Below, one piece after another: positions 45,383-57,328 of a DNA stretch of 64,000 nucleotides. The translations under genes were made by a program, and so were the position numbers. How positions within the stretch are numbered: position 1 is the first letter of the stretch; each line of letters starts with the position of its first letter. The notes under the pieces were generated by a model. The model was not told the origin of the DNA and made no database searches. It saw nothing but the letters and a program-made list of their open reading frames with translations. Origin of the DNA: Oidiodendron maius Zn (lineage: Eukaryota; Ascomycota; Leotiomycetes; Myxotrichaceae); contig KN832880.1 of the NCBI GenBank assembly GCA_000827325.1, positions 1,354,112 through 1,418,111 on the forward strand, given 5' to 3'.

Positions 45383-46081
45383 TTATTCCTCTGTAGCCAA
45401 TCTCAAATCCCCCGTAGGATGTCTGATCAAGCATCCGTCTCCAGACCTTAGCATCCACTTCAGCCAATTGATACCAGAGTCCCACCAACCATGCCGTTCT
45501 GGCCGCGTAATATTTATGCTCTCCTTGTCCAGACTTCCAACTGTTATATCTATCGTATTATAGGGTTGAGGTGTAGTTGGGCGCTTCCAGTAAGTTAGAT
45601 TTGTGCCACAGCGAGAACAGAAACTTCGAGTTACGGGATCTGACGAATTGAACCCAGTGACATATGTATGTGGCTGACCCTCACGGGCAGAAGCGGGGCC
45701 AACAGCCTCCGCAGTATCCAGCTCAAGTCTAAGCATATTTGTCTGGACGCTGTTTTTTGAGACGTTGGGAAGTATTTCATCATCGATAGTTGGTTGCGTC
45801 TCCGTAGGTTTTGGGAGCAAACTCCATTTAACCCACTCAGTTGGACAGATTATCCAGCATTGGACAATGGCCCCCGAACTCTGACGACAATCCGTACAGT
45901 GATCGAAGCCAACAAGAGGAAATAGTGTTTTAACAGAATGACCTGCCGCTATCGGCGTATCCAAAGCTTTGGGAATGGCGGGTCGATCTTCCAATGGTGG
46001 GATTTTGATAGAATATCTGATTGCCTGACAGTAACAGCCCCCATTTAATTCCAGAGCATCTTTCGGGAGGAGAGCCATCAC
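45383..46081 (-). CDS. GFA/CENP-V-domain protein
   Basis: A 232-residue intronless protein of the Mss4-like GFA family (named after glutathione-dependent formaldehyde-activating enzyme). Zinc ligands are visible: GGCYCQAIRY, FDHCTDCRQSSG and FCSRCGTNLTYW, the usual CxC, CxxC and CxxC sets. Family members bind zinc and some react S-(hydroxymethyl)glutathione; others have unknown roles, so the activity here is uncertain. Start at 46081, or at the next Met. Its start codon is 538 bases from that of the copper ATPase, which is transcribed the other way, so the two could share regulation. Confidence 0.88.
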   Translation of the reverse strand: MMALLPKDALELNGGCYCQAIRYSIKIPPLEDRPAIPKALDTPIAAGHSVKTLFPLVGFDHCTDCRQSSGAIVQCWIICPTEWVKWSLLPKPTETQPTIDDEILPNVSKNSVQTNMLRLELDTAEAVGPASAREGQPHTYVTGFNSSDPVTRSFCSRCGTNLTYWKRPTTPQPYNTIDITVGSLDKESINITRPERHGWWDSGINWLKWMLRSGDGCLIRHPTGDLRLATEE

Positions 46082-46376
46082 GCTGGTTTGGCGGTCTGGG
46101 TCGAAATATTTATAAATATCACGTCGGTGACTAACTTCATCCAGTATATATCTATGTTCTCAACACTTAATAGTAAATTGAAAATTCGTTCTTGGGCAAT
46201 GTCGCCTTTACGTAGATTTTGATGCCTAGATATGATTACATAAAGCTCGCATGGAGGAAATACAAAATATAAATAGTATTGCTATAGGACCGTTCAGTCT
46301 CGCAATAAATGACCAGCCGTAAAAGGCGTGGACCGGAAACTACCCATGATCCCGAGAACATCAATCACGGATCACT

Positions 46377-46390
46377 CTGAATGCATTCAG
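46377..46390. promoter_or_regulatory. Perfect 14-base palindrome in the GFA/copper-ATPase divergent promoter
   Basis: CTGAATGCATTCAG reads identically on both strands, the form expected for a dimeric regulator's site. It is 230 bases before the ATPase start. Confidence 0.35.
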
Positions 46391-46453
46391 GGAGTTACTC
46401 CAGTGCGAGGGACATTCTACCATAAGGCGGGGGATTTTTAGTGTTCAAGAGGG

Positions 46454-46459
46454 TATATA
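46454..46459 (+). promoter_or_regulatory. TATA box of the copper ATPase gene
   Basis: TATATA 161 bases before the ATPase start codon at 46620, in GGGTATATAG. Confidence 0.4.
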
Positions 46460-46619
46460 GTATAGTTCTTCCAATTGGTCAGAATGCTCGCTCTGTTGAT
46501 GCCTCAGGTATTTTAGCGCATTTTTGAAAAGTGGGCAACTCTCGCAGCTTATGGGATTAAAAGACATATCCAGCGATTATTTCTCTTTTTTGCAACTCTG
46601 ACTTGCACTCGTGAGAAAA

Positions 46620-49600
46620 ATGTCTTGCTCAACCGGTGCTGTAGTAGAAAGAAGGGACCCTTCCACAATCCGCCAGAGAACTTGTACCCGTTCTGCATGC
46701 AATTCCTCCTCTCCTTCACCAGAGAACAGGTGCTGTGATGGTAAGCTCCCCGGACGTCTGTGACATTCCCAGCTCATTAACTAACTCATGCAGACAATTG
46801 CCTCGTCGAAATTGCACGGCGGGATTGCAAGAATGAGCACAATCATCAAAACAAGCTTCCCTCGAGCTCCCAGTCTTCCATTCCACTCCTATCCGACGAA
46901 GAACCATGCGAGAGCCACCTTTCCAAAGCAAAGGCTGCATATAGCGAGATATTGAACAATATTGGGTGTATTTGCAAGGTGTTGCTTTCGTTGAATTTGG
47001 AGTCGTGCTGTGCTCAGGAGACTGGGACTGCTCGACGCAAGAGTTCAGAGAAGGAGGGGCTTTTAGCGGAAATGAGAAGAACCTCTAGTAGGAGAAGTTT
47101 TCTCAAGTCGGTTGGAGACACTTCGTGCGCTGGGGACTCTTGCTGCTCTCCCCGGAAGGGCGAGTCGGTGGACGCGGTCACGAAAGTAAGCGCCTGTTGT
47201 TCTTCACCGCCAGAGCAAACTGGAACCGATATTGGAATGAATGCTTCTGCCACAAAAGCTGGGTCCACCCGTGGTGTCAAAGCCGACCCTAAGCACGCCA
47301 AAGAGGGGTTGGACTGCTGCGGGGAAGAGACAAGTTTCGTCGATGATCAAGCCCCTGCTCTGGATTGTGGTAAAGGATGCTCTTCCGAACCGAGCGTGGA
47401 ACCAGCCATTACAGTGAAATCCGCAATTGGTTGTAGCAATGGATGCTGTTTTGAATCCGCTGTGGAACCGATTGTTGTCACTGCACCTCTGGACGATTGT
47501 AGAAAAGGCTGCTGCTCAGAGCCAATCTCGACTCCATCAGACAGACAGTCGTCATTGGATGGATGCTGTTCTACTGGGGTTGAAGCTAGAAATCACACTA
47601 CTCTGGGGGTGGAAGAAGCAAATGGTCGCAAAATTGGATGCCAAGATGTCTCAAATCCGACTGGGAAACGCCCAGCCACTGAGGAAGCTTGCTGTTCCAA
47701 AACCAAGTCTGGAGGCAATCAATGTTCGCAAGATATCGAAGTTTTACCCTACACCTCGAGCGCGAGCGCCGATCAGGTGGACTTGGAAAAGGGCGATCTT
47801 GAAGTCGAACATCTAATCATCAGTGTCCAAGGGATGACCTGTACTGGCTGCGAAAAATCACTCTCCAAAGCTCTGATTTCAATGCCTGCGGTTTCCAATA
47901 TTAAAACCAGCCTTGTATTGGGTCGAGCAGAATTTGATCTTCGCGCAAGTTCCACCGATATCAGCGTTGCCGAGACTATCAAGACACTGGAGAAGATGAC
48001 TGGATTTACTTGTTCGAAGATGACATTGTCTGGACACGAGCTTGACCTTACTGTGGAAGACCCTACACTCTTTATAGGTGATAAAGATCTACCATATGGG
48101 ATTTCCGATATTGCCGTACTCGATTCTCGCACCATTCGAGTTACTTATCATCCAGAGGTTCTTGGAGCAAGAGATTTGACGGGCAATCCATTCTTTGAAT
48201 TAGCCAAGCTGGCCCCGATGGCGGACCCTCCTCTCGTCACATCTGGTAGAGCACATCTTCGCTTAATGCTTTTCAAGACGTTGGTTTCTACAGTGCTGAC
48301 TATTCCTGTGCTTGTCATGGCATGGGCCAAGCTTCCTCCTCGAGAAATTGCTTATGCAACTGCTTCACTAGTTCTCGCAACGATTGTGCAAGTGTACATT
48401 GCTGGCCCATGGTACATCAGCGCTTTCAAGGCGCTGTTTTTTTCGCACCTAGTTGAAGTTGACTTTCTCGTGGTTCTCTCCACATCAACCGCCTACATAT
48501 ACTCCATCATTGCCTACGCTTTCCTGGCATCTGAAAAGCCTCTTTCCACCGGGAGCTTCTTCGAGACAAGTACGCTCCTGGTAACATTGATTATGGTGGG
48601 ACGTCTTGTCACTAGTTTGGCAAGGCAGCGAGCTGTGGAGTCGATCTCTATTGAATCACTTCAACCATCAACTGCTATTCTTGTAGACCCAAAATCAGAC
48701 TCTCGAGATGAGATTGATGCGCGACTCTTGCAATACGGAGATGTATTTGCAGTGCTACCTGTATGTATCTATGCAAATAGCGGTTTAAGAATGTTTTTAA
48801 TTTGTTGATCTAGGATTCGTCAATCGCTACGGATGGAACTGTCATCTCTGGCATATCGGACGTCGACGAATCTATGATCACGGGTGAAGGTACTCTTGTG
48901 CCAAAACAACCAGGTTCCCCGGTCGTTGCCGGATCTATAAATCACTCTGGAACCTTATTAATTCGCCTAACCCGGCTTATGGGAGACAATACAATTAAAG
49001 CGATCGGTTTAATGGTTGACGAGGCAAAATCTTCCAGAGCCAAGTTCCAAGATATAGCAGATAGAGTAGCGGCTTACTTTGTCCCAGTTATCCTTGTTCT
49101 CACAGTCATTGTGTTTATTGTCTGGGTGGGAGTCGGTAAAGGTATTCGAGATTATTCTACCACAACTGCATGCATCAACGCCATGACTTACGCTATCTCT
49201 GCCCTCATTGTATCATGTCCATGCGCAATCGGCCTGGCTGTTCCTATGGTTCTGGTCATTGCCGGTGGGGTGGCGGCTAAAAACGGTGTAATCTTCAAGT
49301 CGGCAGAAACGATTGAAAAGGCTAGAAATATCTCCCATGTCGTGTTCGACAAGACAGGTACTCTCACACAGGGGCTGCTCGCGGTGGGGAGAGAGATTTA
49401 CCCAACTGGCGAAGGAACCACACTTGGTCCAATGATTCTTGGTTTGACAAGCAGTAGCAAGCACCCTGTGTCGACGGCTATAGCAGCACATGTGAAGTCA
49501 ACTGTCACAAAAGCAGATGAGTTAAAGAACGTTACCTCGATTGCGGGCTGTGGCATTGAAGCAACCTGGGGAGAGGAGAATATTCGTGCGGGAAATCCAT

Positions 49601-50277
49601 ACTGGCTGGGAGTTGAAAACCTCCCGGCGGTCAAGAATATCCTCCCCTCTGGACTCACTATCTTTTGCATCACTATCAACGAAAGTCTTGTTGCAGTGTA
49701 TGGTCTCAAGGATAGTCTTCGACCAGATACCAGGGCTGTTATCAACGAGTTGAAGCGACGGAACATCGAGGTTTCTATTGTTAGCGGTGATAATGAAGAG
49801 TCTGTCAAGTCTATTTCTCGAATTCTCGACTTGCCTGAAAGCCATGTGCGCTTTCGATGCACTCCAGCTGACAAGCAGGCATACATCAAGGAAATATCTA
49901 CTGCAAAAAATACTGTGATGTTCTGCGGCGACGGAACGAATGATGCTGTGGCGCTTGCTCAAGCATCTATCGGTCTGCATGTCAGTGGAGGCACAGATAT
50001 CGCTCAAAGCGCGGCAGATACTGTTCTCATCCGACCAGCTCTGGGTGGAGTTATCGTCCTTATCGACCTTTCTAAGGCCTTTTATCAACGAGTTGTCTTC
50101 AACTTTGCTTGGTCGTTCTTCTACAACACCTTCGCGATTCTGTTGGCTGCAGGAGCATTTCCGACTGCAAGAATCCCACCTCAGTATGCTGGTTTGGGTG
50201 AGATTGTTAGCGTTTTGCCGGTTATTGCTATTGGGGTGCAATTGAGGTGGGCTAAGTTTACCAACTTTAAGGTCTAA
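46620..50277 (+). CDS. Copper-exporting P1B-type ATPase with Cys-rich N-terminus (CrpA/Crp1-like)
   Basis: Exons 46620-46740, 46794-48760 and 48814-50277, total 1183 residues. It pumps Cu(I) out of the cytosol across plasma or secretory membranes, giving copper tolerance. The first about 270 residues carry about ten Cys-pair motifs (RCCD, ESCCAQ, DSCCSP, SACCSS, GCCFES, GCCSEP and others), probably metal-binding. One HMA domain follows with GMTCTGC (387-393), then transmembrane helices, TGE (719-721), the Cu-specific CPC (831-833), the phosphorylated D875 in DKTGTLT, HP (913-914) and GDGTND (1068-1073). All catalytic motifs are present. Intron 1 splits the RCCD block and intron 2 lies before the actuator domain. 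Regulation by a copper-sensing factor is likely but no site was identified. Confidence 0.95.
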
Positions 50278-50284
50278 ATTGGCT

Positions 50285-51083
50285 TGTGCATCACCGCGCC
50301 GTGAATTACATCTAGTTACTACTGTATATGTAATAGTGTAGAAGCACTGGATTATGCCGGAAGGCGGATTGAATGAAATAAATTGCTCGAGCTGAAAAGA
50401 ATTGAGGATATAGTCAGAATGACAGACATGACATTTTATTGTCACGTGTGTGGCGTAAAAGCAGGTTCTTGAACCTTCGAAAGGCAGATGCGCGGCGTGC
50501 TTACTATCGTTGTACTTGCTATCATTGTGCTCGCTATCGTCGTGCCTTTATTCTGTGTCTTGGGAAGTGTTGCCTCTTATCGCCGTGCACGTCACCGCCG
50601 TGATATGTTGTCACCATCTAAACTAGTCTCAATGTCTTAGTATCGTGATAAAACTCGGAGATCGATATCCTATCGTTTTATAAGTTTAAAAGGCGAAAAG
50701 AGCTTAATAGTGGTATCGTGGGTCGAGGGGTCCTATCACACTATAATAAGAGGCTCTTTATAATTCAGATAGGCGGCGACGACAAGATTAAATTTTTTTG
50801 GAATTGATAAGTCAGGAGTATCTGGGAGAGGCATATAACGCAAATAAAATAAATATATGTTGGAATTTTGATATATTCGCAGTTTTAGAGTCGCTGGAAT
50901 TCGAAGTACCTACGATTGTCTCGTTACAGGGTGCGTCTCGCTATGCAGGAGGGACAGACGCTAGTCGGTCCAAGTATTCATCATGTGATGACTGTATTTG
51001 TAGGGCAGAAATGCTCTGTTCATGTAATGGTGATGGGCTCAACCACTACAACTTTTACATAGAGGTTTAGAATCACCTACGAG
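50285..51083. other. Intergenic with short imperfect tandem repeat
   Basis: About 800 bases. Near 50503-50548 a 15-base unit (CTATCGTTGTACTTG and variants) occurs about three times. A plus-strand frame at 50798-51070 has no recognisable features and overlaps the promoter of the VOC gene. Confidence 0.5.
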
Positions 51084-51524
51084 ATGGAAACCCCCGCAGA
51101 ATATTATCGAACCAATCCTGAGCGGTGTGGTATTCTCGGTCACGTCTCATTTGGAGTCCGCTCATACGAGAGATCAAAAATTTTCTACACTTCGTTGCTG
51201 GAATCATTCGGCATAAAGCTTGTTTATGACAACCCCGAGCGGAAAGTATTGGGATACGGGCTCGATGCTGATCACGAAATTCTCAATATCTTCCAGCAGG
51301 AAGATGCGCATCCTCCGGGCGCAGGGACGCATTTGGCATTCAATGCTCCAAGTCGACGGTGTGTAAGGGATTTCTGGGAAGCGGGGACGAAGAATGGGGG
51401 GTTGAGTGATGGCGGGCCGGGCATTCGAGAGCATTATGGGCCGAGATATTATGCAGCTTTTTTGTTTGACCCGGATGGCCATAAATTAGAAGCAGTGTTC
51501 CAAGGGGAGGAAACTTGGGATTGA
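51084..51524 (+). CDS. VOC/glyoxalase-fold family protein
   Basis: A 146-residue single-domain protein of the vicinal-oxygen-chelate superfamily: GHVSFGVRSYERSKIFYTSL at the start, THLAFNAPSR in the middle and AAFLFDPDGHKLEAVF near the end. The putative metal ligands H20, H78 and E137 are in place. Fungal members act as lyases, dioxygenases or resistance proteins; the substrate is not predictable. Start codon at 51084 leaves a compact N-terminus. Same orientation as the copper ATPase upstream. Confidence 0.88.
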   Translation: METPAEYYRTNPERCGILGHVSFGVRSYERSKIFYTSLLESFGIKLVYDNPERKVLGYGLDADHEILNIFQQEDAHPPGAGTHLAFNAPSRRCVRDFWEAGTKNGGLSDGGPGIREHYGPRYYAAFLFDPDGHKLEAVFQGEETWD

Positions 51525-54030
51525 GGCCCAACAGAAATAGTTGAAAAATTAATTTTACACTATCGCCTGCACAGATGTTTCTAAAAGAAATAGAGGGCAT
51601 CAACATCGCTCCACTACAAAGCAATTTAATAGCGATGAGTATTCCTTTTGATCTATAACTCTATCTACTATATGCGAGGGAATAATTTGTGCCGTCACAT
51701 GGTTATATTTTCACATGAGTTTTGTCTGCCGTGGATTCTTTACTCCAGCTACCAGGAGCCACCTCCTGACGAGAGCATTCGGCCGTCGTTGGAACCATAA
51801 AATGAACAATGTGTAACCTTGCATTTAATATATCCATTGTTAATATCGGCACTGTAGACCAGAAACAGCACCAACCTTATATAAGCTTTCGTGGCTCAAG
51901 AGGCTCTTCAGCGTTTCTCTGTTTGGCACCCCGCATGAGCAATTCGGCCTAATAAAATGAAGCTATTCTTAACTTTGTACTTGGACATTCTCCTGGTGAG
52001 TCACTTCTATTAGTAGGCGCGCATACGAATGGCAGAAACGAAATTGATACTCTAAACTATAAATGCCAGTCTCGTTTCCCCACATTCTATTTCTAACAGA
52101 GGCCTTAACTCATGAGAATTGAAAGAAGCTCCGACGATGCTCTACGAGACTGCGAGGCTACGATTGAATTACCGCTCATAACCCACGGCGCACAACCTCG
52201 ATCCAATCCTCAGTGCCAACAAAGAAATAGGTTCAATGAAGCTAGCGAGCTGTATGATCGATGCTGTCTGTGATATCTCACAGTACTGCTTGGCGACCTT
52301 GTAACGTTAGCCGGAATTGGCTCGCAGTCTCAAGTCTTGGAAGTTGGCTGCGAAATTAGCCAAGACACAGCCGCCCTGCGAGGCGCATCTAAAGCTCATT
52401 ATTGGAACTATGGATTGGTTAGAATCAGCAAATTAAATGACACACCTGATCTCCTACAGGTTCTCGAAGCGTCACTTTTCATTCTGCATAGCTGAAGCTC
52501 TCTTCACGCTTGAGTCCAAATGCCTACTCGTCGACCGCTGAGGCAGTGAGCTGCTTGAGTGCTGATAAGCAATTCACTTAAAAAATTAGCGACACACAAT
52601 TCGCCTCCCACTGTATTTCTGATATCTGATATGTAAAATATAAAAGAATACTTTTGGCTTAGAATAGTAGGGTTACCTCGAGTCTTTTAAGCAATTTCAA
52701 GTATATGTTTGGTAGTTTCTTGAGTCCCACGAACTGAAAAAAAAAAGCTGATTCTTCGCGGGGAGCTGCTTGTGGGATTTATATGCTAGTAGGCATGGAT
52801 ATCAGCGGGTGAAGAGCAGCGCTGGCAAGATAAACTTGCCCCAGATTTATTACAAGCATTCGATTCGATATATAAGTCCATGCTGCAAACAGTTTTGGTC
52901 AACCCTCCCACTCTGCACGTACAGAATTTAACGCCACCAACTGTAAACACTTAGCTTTGGCCATTGTCCTCTCAGCAACTTTATAGACAGTGTATAAATA
53001 TTCTGCACCTATACTAATTAGTGATTTCCCACCCCTTTATTCTCAGGACTGACACATCGTGTCGGTGATCGCTTCCAACTTTACCATCTTTCTTGATCTA
53101 GTCTGCTAGGTTTCGCTTCATTTCTCAACTTCACATAATTCTAGGTTAAGTCTAGAATCTCGTGAGACCGTCCCAAGAAGGGAATAAATTGCATTTGGTT
53201 GGTTTTAAGGTCATCTTCCGGTTCACGTGGTCCTCCCTTTTTTCTGTTATACAGCGATCGCTTCCTCAGCCTTCACTCCAATCGTAGAACTTGGGAGGTT
53301 GTAATGCATCGTATGGGATTTGGGTTGAGGATAGAGTATGCTACATTACAAATTGTGTGGCTACAAGCAGGATGACGTGAAATATTAAACAATAGCGCAC
53401 AAGCATTACTGTAAACTTTTATATGACGGGCCTTTGAGGATGAGGATGAGTCAGCACGTGATGGGCATGGTGTGTGTTGCGTTTGCCATCCTCATTCTAA
53501 TAGAAAAGAAGTCGAAACTCTGATAGTTCCTACATAAAATATCCTATTATCATCTATAGGAAGGTTATGATGCTCAAGTTGTTGCGGATGTGCTTTCGCT
53601 ATGTCTTGAAACCATATACTTCTCACCTTAGGCATCAAGGCTGCCGTTTCGAGATTCTCCTATTAGGTTTCGGGCCTTTTGGACCGGACTCAGTCGTTTG
53701 CGCAACGCTCTTTCGATAGTGATAGGTTGTCTACTGTATGGTACGTGACAGTACAGGGCCTAGGGTACAGAGAATCGCTCCTACACCATACCTAACTTGG
53801 AAAGCGGTCATGAGCACCCAGTGATGATGTTAAATACCGCCACGCACGATACCTAACTGGGAAAGCGGTCGTAAATGTTCTACCACGACTGACGAGTGTA
53901 TTTAGTTATCTAGTATATAGCTGAGAGCTTGTCCCGCTCGCCATCAATCTTGCCAGTTCAATGCTGCTTCTCTGTAGCTGATTATCCCTTGCTCGCAGAC
54001 AAAGTCTCGCGGAATTTGTCTGGTACCAAG
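51525..54030. other. Long gene-poor stretch with an orphan first exon and short direct repeats
   Basis: About 2.5 kb. A TATAAA at 52058-52063 is followed by a 53-codon frame, 52112-52273 (MRIERSSDDALRDC...), that could be a lone first exon of a broken gene. Two direct copies of ATACCTAACTKGGAAAGCGG lie at 53788 and 53849. Otherwise no coding signal. Confidence 0.45.
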
Positions 54031-56794
54031 ATGCCAAAGCGGAGTTACGGATTTATCGTTGACTTCACAGACGCGGCGAAACGACAGCGGCAACATGCCG
54101 CCTCAAGTCACCAACCGGGCCGTCGACGCGGTCGAGGAAATTACGGTAAAGTATCAAGACGCGCACGTGCCTTGAGGAATGGCCTTGGCGCTTGCTGGAG
54201 ATGTAGATACCTGAAAAGATCTGTAAGGACCCGGCCTTGTATGAGAACTCACACTGATTACTTAGTGTGATGATGGAGCTATTTGCCAAGAATGCCATCA
54301 TTATTCGGGATTTTGGGGGCTCCATCCACGTCTAGGATGTCGAAGGGGTAAATTAACGGCGTTGGCAGACTATTTGTTCCCTGGTAAATATCCTGTCACC
54401 AAATTCAAGTACGCATTCTAATGCATGTAGAGTACCCACTCTCTCGGGATCAGGACTCTTGGCAGGATGATGATCGTCAATCTACCTCAGAACTATTAGA
54501 CTTGGTCGGAGATAATATTAAGCGGCTCCGGGATAAATGCATCCTCAGGACCGAACTATATTCTTATATCATTGAACTGATCGAGGAAGACGCCAACTTT
54601 GGTCAAGAAGATGTATGATCCCCCTATGTATACTCACGTATCTAATCTCTATAGCCCCTTTTTGCTCCGGCTTTAAAATACCTCGTAGCATCTCTGCAAC
54701 ATTGTGATTCCATGACTGGAATCCAGAATGGCGCTGCCATCGTGGACTCCGGGGGGCTAGTCAGGACCATGAGAAACTCAGTCCAACGAGCCCTTGAGCA
54801 ACTCGATAAAGTCATGTTCAAGAATACTGATACAGCAATGACCCTCACAATAATATTCACGCTCTGTGTGATGACAGTAGGCACAGAGATACGATTAGAA
54901 TGCCTTACGAGATTGAAAGAAAGCACTCCGCTTATCATCGAGAATTATTGCCAATCTGTTCAAACGCATTGGCACGATACTCTTGTGGCAATCTTTGCAG
55001 CCTGTAAAGACCTCAAAGTTCGTGGAGATATCAGGGAGAGTATCTTTGAATTAACCACATGGAGACGAGATTATAGTAAGTCAAGCTGCTAGCACAATTT
55101 CAGCTCCGCTAATAGACTCCACCACAGTCGAGCTATTAACAAGTCAGGCCACACGCTATCAGGAAACGTATGCTGGTAGCACTATAGGTGTCGAAGGCAG
55201 ACTTCTTTGGAAGCTCACCACTCTACATGCGAAACTATCCACAGCCTGTGCAGAGGGGAATGAAGAATTAGTGCGATCATTACTGAATAAAGCGCCTCTG
55301 ACTAACATGGAGAGCAGAAGTGGATGGAGTGGACTGCACTGGGCAAGCAATAATGGATATCAATCCATAGTGAGCCTACTTCTGAGCAAGGGTAGAAGCA
55401 TCTCGGTCAAAGATTGGAATGGGTGGACTCCACTCTTCGCCGCGACGCGAAACCAGCAAAACCCAGTATTGTCAACTCTTCTAAGAAACGGGGCTGATGC
55501 AAATGCAGAGACTATCAATGGCACAACAGCACTTCACCAGGCAGTACAAAAGGGATATGTCTCTACTGTTCGTCTCCTCTTGGATGAACATGCAGATATT
55601 AATAAGCCGAATGGGCGGCATGAGACTGCACTACATCTAGCGGCTGTAGAGGGGAATTCAGATATAACGCATCTCCTGGTAGAGAGAGGGGCAGACCTCA
55701 GGGCGGTGAATATGGATGGCAAGATGGCAACGCATCTGGCTGCCCGAAATGGAAGCATTGAGGTGTTAAAAGTTTTGATTAGGCATACTGCCGAGATGAG
55801 CTCAAGAGATAACTCCAAAGCCACCCCACTCCATGGAGCGGCAGAAGGTGGACATGAAGCCGCAGCTTGCTTTCTCCTTCAAGAAGGTTCTGATATCGAA
55901 GCAGTTAACAGATATCAAGAAACACCAATGCTCCTGGCTGCTCGTAATGGGCACGAGGGCATGGTCCGCCTTCTCCTAGATGCCGGTTCGGACGCTAGAG
56001 CGAGAGCAAAATCCGGAACCACTGCACTGCACCGGGCTGCTGAAAACGGGCACGGGGAAGTTGTCCAATTGCTGCTTGAAAATGGCGCTGATGTTATGGC
56101 GGCCAATAAGAATAAAAAGACTTCATTATATCAAGCTGTTGAGAACGGGCACGAGGCAGTTGTGAAGATACTGCTTGAAAATGATTCTGATGTCATGGCA
56201 ACGGGTCATTTGGGGTGGACATCACTACACCAGGCTGCTAATAATGGACACAAGGCTATAACCCAACTACTACTTGAGAAGGGTGCTAATATATTCGCAA
56301 CTGACGATAGGGGATGGACAGCTCTACACGTAGCCGCTGGGAGCGGGCATGAGGCAGCCGTTCGGTTGCTGCTTGATATGGGTGCTGATATTGCAGCAAC
56401 GGCAAAGTTTGGATGGACAGTGCTACACTCCGCTGCTGAGAGTGGGCACGTGGCAGTTGCCCGGTTGCTGCTCGAAAGGGGTGCTAATATATTTACGGCT
56501 GGTAATAGGGGATGGACAGCACTGCATATAGCTACCGAGAACGGTCATGAGGCGGTTGTGTGGCTGCTGCTTGAAATGGGTGCTGATATCATGGCAATTG
56601 ATGATGAAGGACAGACAGCACTACACTTGGCCGCCAAAAATGGGCATAGTGCAGTTGTCCAACTATTACTTGCAAGGGATGCGAATGTCTTTGCAACTGA
56701 TAATGGTGGACACATAGCACTGCAGAGAGCGGCTGAGAACGGACATGAGGCAGTCGCCACGCTGTTGAGAAATAGATGCCACACAATTGTTTGA
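54031..56794 (+). CDS. Zinc-cluster-like / ankyrin-repeat protein, 15 repeats
   Basis: Five exons: 54031-54222, 54266-54383, 54431-54612, 54655-55075, 55128-56794, total 859 residues. Introns are 42-52 bases. Exons 1-2 code for a cysteine module C55-x2-C58-x6-C65-x5-C71-x2-C74-x14-C89 with a basic lead (GRRRGRGNYGK) and a GCRRG end; C65 starts exon 2, so the module appears only after splicing. It resembles Zn2Cys6 except for the long last gap. A helical middle follows (about 110-310), then 15 ankyrin repeats of 33 residues to near the end. Repeats 7-15 are strikingly alike (ENGHEAVV..LLE.GAD), also at the DNA level, as in fungal recognition genes whose repeats are homogenised. No NACHT or NB-ARC was seen. 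Protein-interaction role likely; precise job unknown. Confidence 0.88.
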
Positions 56795-57328
56795 CTCCTG
56801 CAGGAGAGAAAAGATTCGGGGTCACATCACAAAATCACGAGACAGTTGCTACAATATAAATACTATTTTCCGGCAGAGCGTGGACTGTGCCATATCCAGT
56901 ATAGTGCGAAGCATGCTTGTCTTACTTCCTCTCTGCTATGTGATTTACGTCGTAACTAGAACGGTTTGATGAACAGCCTTAAACAAAGTCGTCTCGACGG
57001 ATGTGCCATACAACGCCGGAAGCCTTTGAAACTGTGAGAAGTTAAGTATTTTCGAACATGGTGTCGCGGCTGGTAACAGCCAGAAATTATGACTTTTCAC
57101 TCCACTTCACGGCACCGTTTATACATTATTAAAATAACCGCTAAATCAAGACTGGTAGGATTGGATAACGAATAGCTTAATTCAGAAAATCGCTAGACGA
57201 AAACAAGACACATGATAAGCAAGTATAGAACTGGGCAGTCCGGGAAAGTAAAATAGAACGCATCATAAATGCCAGAGTATTCAAACACTATGCCGCTTCC
57301 ACTCACGGCCCTATGCATCTCACGTCTC
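56795..57328. other. Intergenic between converging genes
   Basis: About 530 bases between the 3' ends of the ankyrin and hydantoinase genes; no gene seen. Confidence 0.5.

Noticed and set aside
49522-50445. 307-codon minus-strand open frame
   Set aside because: Antisense to the conserved catalytic region of the copper ATPase; composition is that of a shadow frame.
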